In this document: piece by piece, positions 1 through 12,677 of the stretch
How the letters are laid out: every line of letters begins with the position of its first letter
How positions within the stretch are numbered: position 1 is the first letter of the stretch
Assembly (NCBI RefSeq): GCF_029227915.1
Contig: NC_079877.1
Span: 23,461,851-23,525,850, forward strand
Reading direction: 5' to 3'
Origin: Hydractinia symbiolongicarpus
Taxonomy: Eukaryota > Cnidaria > Hydrozoa > Anthoathecata > Hydractiniidae
Length of the DNA: 64,000 nt
The notes under the pieces: generated by a model
Seen by the model: the letters and a program-made list of their open reading frames with translations, nothing else
The model's database searches: none
Told to the model about the DNA's origin: nothing
Program-made: the position numbers and the translations under genes

Positions 1-2689
1 TGTAGCTAGTCTGGGAAAAAGGCATAATTTATGTTAAACAGGTTTATTTATGAAAATAAAACAAGAAAAGTGAATAAGATTTAGAGAAAAAACACAAAGC
101 TAAATCAGGGTGATTCAAAAATGCAATATACTTTTTTGTTCTTGCTTTTCCGAGTCAGACATTGAAAGATTTATATGATAGCTATCTTAAAGAATAGATT
201 AAAAGCGAAAATGTAACGTTTGACATTTCTTGTGAATAAATCATATCCCGACATGAATGATTTATTATCTTTAGTAGGGTGGGATTTTTGATTAGGGCTC
301 TGCGTTTTGATAGTTTTTCCCTACCTGTCAATGTGTCACTGGCAATTAGTTCCTAATATAGACTTGACAAATCGTCGTTAAGTCAATAAAAAAAGAAGAA
401 GGTAAAAATGACGTTATACTCTTAATTAATAGAAATGATTGCAGGTTAAACAAATTTTATTTGTTCACCATCAACTTCTTAACATTGACTTTAACCCACT
501 ATAAAAAGAATGTATGACATCATATGACATGTTCAAATTTTTATTATTCACTGTTAAACAAGATTAGGTAAGGTATTTTTGTCATTTCTTTGTGTCAGGC
601 TCTTCTAAGTAAAGATTCATGTATCGCAAATTATACATGACAAAAATAACTGGATAGACGATTTACTTTCTCACCTCGAACACAGAAGCTTTCAAAACCG
701 TGTTGCTACTCCTATTATTTTGAATTATCATTTATCATACATAAAACTATGATTGCAATAATTCCATCTAAGCCTTTCCACACTCAAACTGTAGTTATTC
801 GCCACGTCATGCTAAGTTTCTGATGCCCAGGCTTGAAATTACATACCAGACTACTCTATCTTCTGATATTTGAAAAACAATGATGAATTAAAACAAAAGT
901 TTACAAACATTTTAGGATAATATTATATCGTTGGATCTAAATATTTGAATAAACATTCACTGGACAACTTCCTAACTTTCGGACTAGAAATTTCCTTTTT
1001 TTTCTGTATTATGCTACGATTATATAATGCTTGCATACAGCACCAATTTTGGATAAAATTGATATTCTTAGCTTGTTCATTGTGGTGGTCATTTTGTAAT
1101 CTTTAATCGGAGCAACTCCGACGTCCTCGCCCGGCGTGGATCTTGCCTTTTCTTACACTCAGGTTCAACAGTAAAAGAAAACAAAACCAAACACCGTTGA
1201 AAGAATTGCTATGTACGTGGTGTAGTTTCGTAGTTGTAGCTTTAAGGTTTGGGTTAAATGTATCTACATGTCACAAAAATACAGGATCAGCAAAGAAAGG
1301 GTGGGTATTATATGTCTCCAAGTACAAATAAATTCTTTTGAGGAAAAGACCCAGAAATAACAACTATTACCAACTCATAAATGCATTTGTGCAAAATATA
1401 TGACATTACAAAGTAATATGTTTGTTTGAGGATCAGACATTTTTATGTTATGTAATGTTTATAAAAGTGAGGATCGTCTAAAAATATTAAAAAATCTAAA
1501 TGATATAGTTTAGGGTTGTTAGTTCTGTCTTTATTACTATATTTTACTACATCACATGAGAGTTATGGAAGCCAATTCAGATAGAAGTAGCAAAGATTAG
1601 AAAGTTTTTTAAGTTGTTAAACAGAGTTTTTAATTTTTCAGGGTTTCTTCTTTTGCTGTGTGCGAATAAACAAATAATTCATCTAACCCTATCCATCCTG
1701 GAATATATGGTGTGTCCTTAATGCTGGGAGAAGAGGTTAAGTGTACCTTTTCCTCTGTATTTTCTAATTTTGTTTCAATAGACGTAAAACTTACCATATG
1801 TGTTGTTTAGACGTTAAGTTACGGCTTGGCCGAAGAATTGCCGATGTTAGTAATTTTGGTAACGACGTCAGTTAATTTGATAAAGAGGGCAGAAACTGAG
1901 TTTTTAAACTTGAGATTTGTAAACTATTTGTATAACTGCTCTCCTAAAGAAGATAAATATTTTTTGGGGAAAAAGTCCGAAAAAATAGAGATTAACCCGG
2001 AAATTGGCAACATTTAGGCATGTCTTTTTAAGATATTATCTTGGAAATAGAACAGTTACAAAAAGTAACAAAATATCAAGTTGCAACTATATGCCAATAA
2101 AAAAGTTATGGAAAAAAATTGAATTAAGAAAGGAGAGCTAAATTAGCCTCATTCCAATTGTGCTGGCAACTTATTATTGCACAATCCTAACTTAAACCAA
2201 CAGTTTTAGGGAAGTGTGAACTGGAGCAGTAAAGGTAAGTGCTACAAGTTTTTCGCAAGTAACCTCGGTTTTGGATCGGTGTTTAGGTTACTAGAGGGTC
2301 TTTTAGGCTCTCAAACGTTTGTCGTAGGTAAAAAATGATCATGGGATGGATTTGAGGCTTGCAGCTTGCTAAACAAATTGCTCAATTTTCAAGCCAACTT
2401 AAGACGCCAACTTTCAGCAACTGACTTGATCAAAGGAACACATGCAGCTGAAAAATTCAAGAAGTAGGATAAATTTTACGTATAGCTAAGCTAGCTTCTG
2501 GTGTTCAGCTAAAATACCTTGTTAAAATTAAATTTGTTAATTTTTTATGAAATTCTTATAATCTGGAAAATATAAAAACATTCGTTAAATAACTTGTTTA
2601 ATATAATTTAAAAATTTGTTAAAAAACTTTTAATGAAAAATAATACTTCTAGGGAGATTCTTATAAATATAAAATTAGTTTTATGGTGA
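1..2689. other. No recognisable gene
   Basis: AT-rich sequence with no long open frame and no motif I recognise. A short open stretch near 1811-2017 is weakly coding-like but has no ATG and no known motif. I see no repeat shared with the rest of the window here. Confidence 0.5.
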
Positions 2690-3224
2690 AAAAGTAGAGA
2701 GATGTAAGAAAGTCAAGCATCCAAAAAATAAACAATAGGAGCCATCGTCCTCAACATGTACAATTAAAGAACCAGGACTCGCTTAAGTTACAATTACTAT
2801 CCGCATAAATTGAAGCGGCAAGAAAACAACACTAATTATTCACAGTGTTCATATGCTGCTTGTGAAAAGAAGTCCATGCAAGGGTATTGTTAGGCGTCCA
2901 GCATTTTCTCTTCTTTTTATATTATACTTTGCTGCATATATAATTTGTGAAGGTAAATAGAACTTGTTGTTTTAAAAAAGTGTGTTTACAGGTGTTCTAA
3001 TCGCGTTTGCGAAATGGTGTCTCGTGTTGCTTTTATATTATAATCCCATGGACTTTTTTTTATTTTTCTTTGTTTTGTTTTGCAATTTAGTTACAAATTT
3101 ATTTGCAATAAAACGGAAAGTAGGATGTAAAAGTTATTCGCATTATTTATATTACTTTAACGCGGCTATTAGTTTCTGTTTACAATAGTATAACTTATTT
3201 ATTTTGTTTGAATTTAAAAGCAAT
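2690..3224 (+). repeat. 5' flank of the GPCR unit, copy A
   Basis: Non-coding block upstream of GPCR copy A. Positions 2700-2900 match 20280-20470 (shared words include CGTCCTCAACATGTACA and AATTGAAGC), which marks the start of the second duplicated unit. Positions 2975-3205 match 23030-23265 and 24755-25000; all three contain a CAGGTGT...ATCG core followed by an AT-rich tract ending in GTTTACAAT. The block is interrupted at 3225 by a MITE. Its position ahead of each receptor copy suggests a promoter or 5' untranslated exon; that role is inferred. Confidence 0.6.
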
Positions 3225-3984
3225 TTAACCCTATTCGGTCCGGGGTTTTTCGAACATACTATGACCGGGGGGGGGGGCGGATTCCGCCCCCCCCCCCCCC
3301 CTCAATAACTTTTCATAGGATTGTTCAAATTGAATCAAACTTGGCACACTTATAGTACGTCATAAAAGAAACAAAATGGCGGCAAAAAATTTTTGCTTGC
3401 GTCAGCACGTTTTCTGTGACGTCATCAGAAGTTTGAAAATTGTTAAAAATGCAACTATTTGCTTAAAATATAATTACTTTTGTTCTAAAGCGAATTTTTA
3501 CATTCTGTTTGAAGTTTCTGAAAGGTTGATAAAAATTTTTTAACATATCTTCCGGTTTTTACATGCATCGGATAAAAAATTGCCAAAAATTGCCCGAAAA
3601 TCCGTTTTTTTTCGATTTTCGGGTGAAATCCGACAAAATCGGGAAATCGGATTAGTCACGTGTCAGAATTATTCATAATGATTCTTCTTGATGAAACAAA
3701 GTTGTGTTGCAAGTTTCAAGTTCTAAGGATAATCCTAACAGAAGTTATTATATTTTCCCCATTATAAGGATTTCATAGAGATTTTAGGGGTAGTTTCGAG
3801 TAATGGCCAATATCAAAGCCTCTGAAAGGTATGGGACCTAAAAATTTAGCATGCAGGTGTCTAATAGATAAATGTTGAAACTAAGTAAGTATCATAGCTA
3901 TATAAAAAAGCAATTAGGAGTTATTAAAAAAAGCCGTCAGGGGGGGCGGAATCCGCCCCCCCCCCCCGGACCGAATAGGGTTAA
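3225..3984. mobile_element. piggyBac-type MITE, copy 1
   Basis: A 760-bp element with inverted ends TTAACCCTATTCGGTCCGG on the left and the matching CCGGACCGAATAGGGTTAA on the right. TTAA at both borders plus ends starting CCC are the hallmark of piggyBac target sites and termini. Subterminal GC-rich palindromes, a G-run then CGGATTCCG then a C-run (about 3266-3302 and 3941-3968), can form hairpins. There is no transposase frame, so it is non-autonomous. The interior carries TGACGTCA. It splits the 5' flank from GPCR copy A; the homologous positions in the other two copies lack it. Confidence 0.8.
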
Positions 3985-4083
3985 GCACAGTATGTAATCT
4001 AATGAATAATAAATTAAAAACTGACAATTTTTGATTAATCATTCCTTTTTTTCCAGCGCCACAGAAACTGTGAAAATGGCCAG

Positions 4084-4743
4084 TTAACCCTAATAACTTT
4101 TCATAGGGTTGTTCAAATTGAATCAAACTTGGCACACTTATAGTACGTCATAAAAGGAACAAAATAGCGCCAAAAAAAATTTGCTCGCGTCAGCACATTT
4201 TCTGTGACGTCATCAAAAGCTTAAAAATTGTTAAAAATGCCACTATCTGCTTAAAATATAATTTCTTTTGTTCTAGAGCGAATTTTTACATTCTGTTTGA
4301 AGTTTTTGAAAGCTAAATAAAAGTTATTTAACATATCTTCCGATTTTTACATGGATCGGATAAAAAATTGCCAAAAATTGCCCGAAAATCCGTTTTTTTC
4401 CGATTTTCGGGTAAAATCCGACAAAATCGGGAAATCGGATTAGTCACTTGTTCAAATTATTCAAAATGATTCTTCTTAATGAAACAAAGTTGTGTTGCAA
4501 GTTTCAATTATAAGGATAATCCTAACAGGATTTCATGGAGATTTTTAGGGGTAGTTTCGAGTAATGGCCAATATCAAAGCCTCTGAAAGGTATGGGACCT
4601 AACAAATTTGCATGCAGGTGTCTCATAGATAAATGTTGAAACTCAGTAAGTATCATAGCCATATAACAAAGCAATCAGGAGTTATTAAAAAAAAACCGTC
4701 AGGGGGGGCGGAATCCGCCCCCCCCCGGACCGAATAGGGTTAA
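4084..4743. mobile_element. piggyBac-type MITE, copy 2 (left end truncated)
   Basis: Second copy of the same element, in the same orientation and about 100 bp downstream of copy 1. The right end has the GC-rich palindrome and CCGGACCGAATAGGGTTAA. The left end goes from TTAACCCTA straight into the element interior, so the left GC-rich hairpin is deleted. The interior is very similar to copy 1, which suggests recent amplification. Confidence 0.8.
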
Positions 4744-4797
4744 TGCCAATAAACATTATAAAGCACTAAAAGTAGATATATTTTTTTAATTTTTGCT

Positions 4798-5638
4798 ATG
4801 ATGGCAGGAAATTTTACAGAAAATGTAACATCGGAGGAAGGTGGTGCCGTAGTATTCACTGAGGTAGCTCAAATAACTCTTATAACTGCAACAAGTGCTA
4901 GTCTGATTTGCCTGTTGTTAATTATTGGGATCAATATCCTCTTTATATGGGCAGTGACAAAAACAAATAAAGGCAAATCACTGCTCAGTGACTTGTATGT
5001 TATGCTTTCCATATCTGATCTACTATTTGGTTTAGTTTCACTACCTATATATGTGGCTTTATTGACGGGATACATCAATGCATTATCGTCATCAAATTTC
5101 TTTTAGGCGCAAATTTTATAAGCTATCTGTTTGGTACCATATCAATGACAGCAATAGGTGCCATAACTTTAGAATTGTATTCAGCCGTGACAAAACCTCT
5201 GACATATGTTGCAAGAAAAAGAAAAAAACTTTGGGGAGTTTATTGCTTGCATGTTGGTTTGTTAACGTTGTTTTTGCGTTCTTTTCGTTATTGTATAAAC
5301 CCTTCCTTTATGATAACAGCTACAAACCCACTACGGTGGCTTACGGCTTTAGCGTTCTGATATTCATGGGAATATGTCAGCTAAGGATTCATGTTTACCT
5401 TCGAACTAGTCAACATAGAAACAATTTACGTAACAAAAAAGCCGCGAAAGTTGCTTTAATGACACTTTTGGTTTATTTGATATGTTTCTTACCTGCTGGT
5501 ATTAACTCTTACCTTAGTTTGCACATTTATAGAGATTCCAATGTTCGTGCTGCAATTGTAGATCCTTGGATATACCTATTAGCAATGTCCAACTCATTTA
5601 TTGACACTATTGTTATGGCTTTCGTTCGAAACGTATAA
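4798..5638 (+). pseudogene. Orphan rhodopsin-like (class A) GPCR, copy A, frame-disrupted
   Basis: Conceptual seven-transmembrane receptor starting at the ATG at 4798, preceded by an AT-rich leader. TM1 is ICLLLIIGINILFIWAV. TM2 follows LLSDLYVMLSISD. TM3 ends in the sequence LELY where most class A receptors have DRY. TM6 carries CFLPAG in place of CWxP. TM7 has DPWIYL and an NSF(I)DTIV end in place of NPxxY. Compared with copy C, the frame is broken by a TAG at about 5104, single-base losses near 5114 and 5230, and a lost T near 5615 that cuts off the C-terminus. The gene lies 6.5 kb upstream of sulfotransferase copy A in the same orientation. Ligand unknown. A pseudogene is likely; clustered sequencing or assembly indels are the alternative. 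Confidence 0.85.
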
Positions 5639-6589
5639 AGTTCAGTTCATTTTTAAAAAAATTTCCAGACCTTGGACACGAATCATCTAACAATAATATG
5701 TAATTTTTTTTAACAATACTAATTTATTTGCGCATTGTCAACAAGAGATTTTTACCATTACGCATAGTTGCATATATAATTTTTTATACTAGTTGACACA
5801 TTTATTTATCTTTAGATAACTTTTCGTATGCTTAGAAAATATCGAGAAATAAAGACACTACGTATTTCCAACTGACTTTCAACATTGACCATAGCCGTGA
5901 GGGATGGCTAAATACAAGGTGCTGATAAAAACATTGAAATGCCTCCTTATAATAAACTCAAGGACATAGAACAGGTGGCTACACTATTTTTCTAGGTTAT
6001 TGGAGAAGGCTGAGTGATCTTTGAAAAGCTCTCCACAACGGGATATTTATTAGTCGACATATGTTAATAACACAAACATACAGCAATTTGTTGATCGAGA
6101 ATTTAAAATAAAATAATGAAAGATCGGTAAATTAAGCGGTATATTTGTGGAAGAAATATAAACTGAAATCCATAATGGGCCTAGACAATTCTGTGGTTTA
6201 AAAATATAGTAGAACTCTTTTGCAAGAAATTGTCTTCTGACTGCTAGTTTATGGTAAGAATTAATAATTTTCTTTAAGAAATTTCATCCGCCTCCTTTGA
6301 AATGCCTAAAGTTTAAAATTTAGAAAGTATAGCCAATCTACAATTGTTTTTTTTAATTTTATTTTCACCAGATTAGTCTAACAGCATTCCAAAAGAAGAT
6401 TAAAGTCAATATTTTCTTTTTTACACAAGTAATTGCATTTTGGACATTCCTAAAATATTCCCAAGGAAACACTACAGAGGGAAGTTGTGTAAAGGGGTTA
6501 GCTTTCTAGGATGGGAGAAATACTAAAAACACACGCTTTATAATAAAAATATCACAAATTTTAAATATGCGAAACTTCGGAATTGGAAC
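5639..6589. other. No recognisable gene
   Basis: AT-rich spacer 3' of GPCR copy A. No open frame or repeat is recognised. Confidence 0.4.
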
Positions 6590-7690
6590 ATGAAAGTATT
6601 CCCATTTAGCTTAAAGTTTACTATAACGTTACCGAAACTAACAACGGCAATCGTGTTGGACACTGCAATAACAAGCTTTTGTTACGTATTAAAACCAACA
6701 GTTTTCCAACGTATGTATGAATCACCTGATATTGATCCTGGATCGTTCCGCCGGTTAATTAGAATCAGTTGGGCTGCACCAAAACTTGCACCAGAAATTA
6801 TTATTTTGAGGGGCAAATATTTTAAGTTAGATCTGTTATTTATTACCTTTGGCACTAACGGCCAAAATGCGGATATTACGGTGAGCGAGCAGTGTACATA
6901 AACAATGTGTTAATGCGTAAAAAGTTTGTAAATGCAGAAAAATAATGTTTACATACGTAAAAACAATCTTCGAATTAGTAAACACAATGTCTAAAGATCT
7001 TTAGTCTCCAGCGTAGGAATAGCCGTTTTGCTAAACGCACCACTTCATGCAGCAAATGGTCTTGCCCAAAAAAACGGAGAACTAGAAAGCATACCAGCAG
7101 TGGTTTATATGAACGCTGGATGGATATGATAAAGTCAAGGTTGTAAATTGACAGTTACAGCAGGGATATCATATGCTTTCAGTTGGTGCACATAAATAAT
7201 TACCGAAATGTAGTTGGGAAGTTGCTTTTAGAATACCGTTGATAGCTATCCAATAATTCCGAGGATTGTTCAAACTGATTGTTGTACTAAGATACTGGTA
7301 TCGCTGCGCACCGTTACTTACAGGTGATAACTCCCACATGTATGGATCCTTGCATTTAAAATAGAAAATCTATAGTTGGTAGTCACAATTCTGGCAAATA
7401 GGGATTACATCAGGTATGTTTTCGAATATATGGTTGATGAATGGTCAAAAACTCAAAATGACATTGTTGAAAATGATTGTGAATGGTTCTGATTATATAT
7501 TATCATTTTTTCCCATTGGATGTCCCTATGGTCCGGTGGAGCATTCTGAGTATGTAGAGAAAGGATGTTGTTTAGGTAAGGCATTATGTCAGAACCAGCG
7601 GCTTTATCAGATAGGCAGGCTTTGTTTTATTTTCTGCGAGATAAGAAAGGTAGGTTGTGATTCATTCTGGGTAATCCCTTGTTAGGGTTA
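6590..7690 (+). other. Degraded coding-like region, unrecognised
   Basis: Several short frames have protein-like composition but no continuous gene. An ATG frame at 6590-6901 contains a stretch reading MYESPDIDPGSFRRL. A frame near 7020-7130 contains APLHAANGLAQKNG. A frame near 7384-7492 reads RYVFEYMVDEWSK and then stops. Another near 7587 reads SDRQALFYFLRDKK. Together they look like exons or fragments of a decayed gene. I do not recognise the family, and chance remains possible. Confidence 0.25.
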
Positions 7691-8454
7691 GTTCTGGTGC
7701 GTTTTTTTCACCGAAATACGTTCAAAGAAGGTGCAAAATTGTGGTCCAATGATAAAATGTATTTTACCTTTTCTTTCCAATTTTCGAAAGTGTTAACATT
7801 CTCTACTTTTGATTATGTACTCTATGAGTCGTGATAATGGTGTAAGCAAATGAAGTCAATGTCCTTTTTATTTAACCTGGATATTTCCAGCCAACTGCCG
7901 ACCAATGTCGAAATATCAATAAAAACCCGTCACCACGTCTTGTTGAAGGCCACCCGGAGATTAATATAACATTCACAGATTGGGGACAGAGAAAAGACAG
8001 CCAATACACCAAATTAAAAAAAGAAAACAACCCAGAAACAGTTTATTAAAAAGAGGTTGGAGTAGATTCGCATCATGCCCGTCCATCGCAGTGAATGAAC
8101 AGAAACAACTCTATACATATCATAACAAGTTATCTTAACAACAACGTTGCTATAAGGTTGTTGTTTCATAGCATGACTACATTGCACGATTCTGTTCACA
8201 ACAGTAGCACTCTAAGCTACAGTATAAAGCAATGCAAACTGCTAAATCGCTTTTTAGTTCTGCGTAACGTTTTTTTTATCAAAAATCACTATAAAAAACA
8301 CTAAGAAAAGCTGACAGACAGACAGATATAAATTTTTAAAAGACAAAAATAAAAAAGGATATTAATATACATAATTAAACAGTGGATAAGCTTTCCCCGA
8401 TGGCTTAAGTTCAAACATTTTGCTAGTATAAACATTCATGAATATTAAGTATTC

Positions 8455-9200
8455 CGTGTTTTCTTTTTAAATGTTTAAAAGGAAAAGGAAATTTTAAATT
8501 TTACCAGTTTAAAAAACTTTGACAACTACTAGATAACATGTTTACATATTTAGGTAATCGTCCATAATCTCAAAAGAATTTCGTCCATCCTTATTTATTT
8601 TTAATCAATCACAATCTTCTACGTTGCTGCTCTCATGGTAGATTCAATTTGATCTTACATTGGTGACGTAGGCAATTTTTGCTTCGTCTTAATACTGCGA
8701 GGATCCTTTGGTTTGTAAATAACTCCTTGGGATAGGGAAATTTTTAGACTCCCTCCCCACAGACCATAATAATTTTCAAGTGATAATAAAGAAATGCACA
8801 GATAATTAGTAACTAGTTTCTTTGCATTTTTTTACTTTTTAAACCGATGCTAATTTTGCATAAACTTCAAGAAAGGACTTTTAGTACTGAAACAAAGTCT
8901 ACATTATTAAGAAGACTAAAGACCTAAACTTCGTTATTATTTGCTTTATTTTTGGCAGCTCAATCATATCTTTACTGTTGTTTCAATTATGCCAGTGTAG
9001 AAAAAGAGGAAGTAACAATCAGTGTTTGCTCTTAGCTAGTTTTAGTCAAGTTAGCTAACTAGTTAGAGTGACAGGGAACAAGTTTGGATAAATTTTTTTA
9101 TTATGCAGACAACATTGGACTGGATATTTATATATAACTACTGGCACAGTTAAAATAATAAAGCTCGTTATAAATATAAATATATTAAAGAATATTTAAG
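8455..9200 (-). repeat. Dispersed repeat, fullest copy, with a decayed minus-strand frame
   Basis: The left half (8455-8740) matches 16622-16960 and the right half (8740-9190) matches 12850-13380, all in the same orientation. On the minus strand, about 8660-8780 gives an open stretch containing YYGLWGGSLKISLSQG, so the repeat probably carries part of an old open reading frame. The transposon class is unknown; I see no terminal repeats. Confidence 0.6.
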
Positions 9201-12151
9201 AATTAAACCAATAATGGTTATTTTTTCTTTATTACCAATGTATTTCGAAAGAATTTATCCATCATCAGGTTTAAAAGCAAATTAAAATGGTTATAAAACG
9301 GTATAAAATATTCATAATTCCTATTTACATATATCATACAACATACCATAACTACATCCAACGTTATGATGAAAGCTACATTAAATTTTGATTAGTAACG
9401 GTCGGCTTCTATACTCACCTTTTGTATTCAAAATAGGTTTTATATAACTGATCATTAACGCCTCAAGAGTCATTAAATGATATGCGAAAACAAAAGGTTT
9501 TTTAACGGAAGCGTACCAAATGCTTGATCAATTTCTTCGAACATTTGTCAGAGGTTTCGTGTCGTGATATTTCCAGTGAAATCAATATTTTAACTTGTTT
9601 TGATGTGAGAGACTATACTTTATTTTAGAAACTATATAATCATCAAAATATATTTTATCATACATTAATAGATTTGTTTTCACAAAAATTTGATAACCCT
9701 TCAGAAAAACGTAGTTTTCCTTTAATGTTCACTAGTTATGCTTGACACCACCGGCTCCTTTTAAGAGGGTTGCCTGGCACAATTAAGCATCTTTAAAGCA
9801 ATCTATGTAAACTTATGAATTAGTACCTGGCAGTGCAATGTCTTCTTCAAATCTGATGTTTTTATTGGCTTATATCGATCACGTGAGCGGGCACTTTTTG
9901 AACGCTGTAAAATTTTGAAATAAAATATAAGTTTTAAATTAAATGATATATGCTTTTGTTTTGGTAGTAAGATGAAATAGATCATTCATACTGGATCAAC
10001 AAGCTCTGAAAACGAAGTATGCAAGTAATACCTACAAGAAGTTTTGTTAAAAAAACACAGTGGCCATAAAGGTATAGACTCCCTCAAAAGCGAAAAAGCA
10101 GTTCACAAAACTCACCTTTTTCGAATGTCTCACATCTTTAGTTCTTCAAACAAGAATAAAATAAATCCGCCTTACACCACTCCCGAATTATCATAAACTA
10201 TTTCTTTAAAATAATAAGTTCAATGTGATGTCTCTAGGTAGTCACATTTTGTCGTTTATTTTTGGTTAATTTCAACGATTGCTTTTTTAATTTCACAACA
10301 AACACAACCACTCCATCAGCGGCAAATATTAAGAGCTTTCAAAATCGAACTACAAGAATTTCTGTGTTCGAAAAGTATTCTTTTCCTTCAGTTGATCGAA
10401 TGTTACTATTGTCAGAAGACATGGTTTTTACATAGACATGTATTTTATTTTTCATCCAAATGTCAATCTTTTTGTGAAAGACTTGACTTAATTTCTATGT
10501 TTTTATCAGACTACCAGCTACTGACTGACTTATAAGCCGCTTAGACGGGCGCTGTTGTTCAATTATTAGGAAACAATAACTTCCGAACAAATTTCCTTTT
10601 CCTAATTTTTTTAACTGCCTACTTTACGTTCTTGGAACCAGGTGACTATAGAAAACTATACCATTCGAAAATATCATTCCAATAAGCTGTAAAAAACAAA
10701 ACATCCTAAAACGTTTCTGCGTTGCTCATATGAGTTACGTAAGTTAAATTGTTGTTAGGTAACAACAACAGCTCATGCAATACGTCACAAAGAACAACTA
10801 AAGATGAGAATTATATAGCATCATCTCATAATGAATGTCAAATATGGTTGGTAGTTCAAATGACGTTTGACTAGTATTTTCACAGAGACAAACTTAGATA
10901 AAAGTTTCGACCCAAGACGCAAGCCAGGAAAGATAGCTGGCTTTGTAAATTGGTCTACATATTTTTGTAATTTCTGATAATTATGGATTAGCAATATAAA
11001 TAAATTGAGATTTTTAACCATATTTTTTCGACTTTTGTGATACAAATAAACATTGAAGATAAAAAAGATCATCTTTACACATAAAGCGTATTGACTCGAA
11101 CTTTTTCGGTAAACGAATTGTCCGAACCTACTTTTTCTTTCTGAACAACTTGAACAAAACGTTGTTTTGGGAAAGAGTAGTTATTGTAAAATTTTTAAAC
11201 TGCAACATTAATTGTAAGGAGAGGAACTTTAAATCTGTTTTTGTAAGAACATCCTTTTTATGTGTATGCTTGTTTAGTTTCTTTATAATTTAACTAGGAG
11301 ATTAAAATATTCAAACTGTGAAAGCATGATGTTGTATTTACTGTTTTGCGAATGTAAATTAAAACAACAAGAAAAAATCACCTGAAATACAATGTTGTCC
11401 GCTCCGTTATGCCGCAGTTCGATTCGTCCATGTTTTGTTCGATTCATCACATTTAAAGACACTGCAATGCAGGCTAAAAGCCGGAATGCTGTATGAGAGT
11501 ACACGTCACATTGTTCAGTTAACCCTTATTTCTGCTTTGTATGAAAAGGTTTTTTACTAAACACGTATTCGGAATTTTTGTTTTTTGTTCTGCGATTTTC
11601 CAGATTTTTTTTTTAACAAACAGAAAAACCCCGGAAACAGAAAGGTGCTTTTTAATATAAAAACTTATAAGATATTCTATGCTGCTAAATTTATGCAGTG
11701 TTTTCGCTGTGAAAACGAATGCGTATTGTAATTATCTCTTCCCCGGGTTTATTTTTCTGCAATTGTGTCTAGGGTGGCGCCTGCACGCACATAGCAAAAG
11801 TAAAAAAAAAAGATCTTAGGTGAAGACTGGGTTTTACTCTAGAAACGCTTTATAAGATCTTATTTAAACTGTTTATTGGAGCGGACAAAAGTTTTCAACA
11901 TATTCATCATGAAGTATGATGTAAATTTTTCGCAACCCTTTATATATTGATATATCTTTACACCATCAAGCGTCTCAGATAACAGTTTTTATTGATATAC
12001 CAGTTTTTAATGACTCGATTATTTTTTTTCTAAAGTCTCATATGTACACAGTGTAATTCGATCTGTTTACTTTGATGTGCCACACAATGACTTTCTAGCT
12101 TTTTTTTTTTTGCACAAAAACTTCCATTACGAGAGTAACAAGTTGGTAAAT
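9201..12151. other. Intergenic region and upstream region of sulfotransferase copy A
   Basis: No gene is recognised. Close to the gene, 12045-12075 (GTACACAGTGTAA then GATCTGTTTA) matches 27088-27118 upstream of copy B, so part of the promoter-proximal region was duplicated with the gene. Confidence 0.4.
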
Positions 12152-12677
12152 ATGGCACGAAAAGTATTTTTGTGGAGTGCCTCTCGTTGTATTTCAACAG
12201 CCTTTGAAAGATCAATGATGGAAATCCAAAACACACATTTTCTTCATGAACCATACACAGCCAGTTATTATTACGGTCCAGAACGGCAAAGCAGCAGGTA
12301 CGTGTCTACTCCGGTTGATCCAAATGTTTCGTATCAGGAAAGGTTTCAACTGCTGACTAAAAATTACGAGGGTATGCAGGCTGTATTTTCAAAGAATTTA
12401 GCTTACACTATCGAAAATCATTTTGAAGAATTGCTGAGGACTGAATTACGGGAATTTCAACACACCTTTCTAATCCGAAATCCTAGAAAATCAGTTATCA
12501 GCCTCTATAGAGTGTCACTCGATCCACTATTTTTAAATTGGGATTTCTTTGATCCTGTCGAAGCTGGATTCAAGCAACTGTATGATTTGTATCAGTTCAT
12601 TAAAATTCACTTAGACCAGCAACCGGTGGTTATTGATGCCGATGATTTGTTGGTTAACCCGGCTGGTACAATGAAAG
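12152..12677 (+). CDS. PAPS-type sulfotransferase-like protein, copy A, exon 1 of 2
   Basis: Encodes residues 1-175 of a predicted 261-residue cytosolic protein. The start is the first ATG in the frame (MARKVFLW); earlier in-frame sequence has no ATG. Residues 8-18 (WSASRCISTAF) match the phosphosulfate-binding loop of sulfotransferases, and residues 107-120 (LIRNPRKSVISLYR) match the 3'-phosphate-binding RNPxxS motif. Sulfotransferases move a sulfate group from PAPS to an acceptor; the acceptor here is unknown. The family resembles small proteins often labelled branched-chain-aminotransferase-like or P-loop sulfotransferase. The exon ends AAAG before GTAATT, a good splice donor, in phase 1. 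Copy B has proline where this copy has serine at residue 10 (SAPR versus SASR); proline is the commoner family residue. Confidence 0.85.

Noticed and set aside
3914-4135. 73-codon minus-strand frame across the MITE end
   Set aside because: Spans the terminal inverted repeat and the next MITE; no protein-like content.
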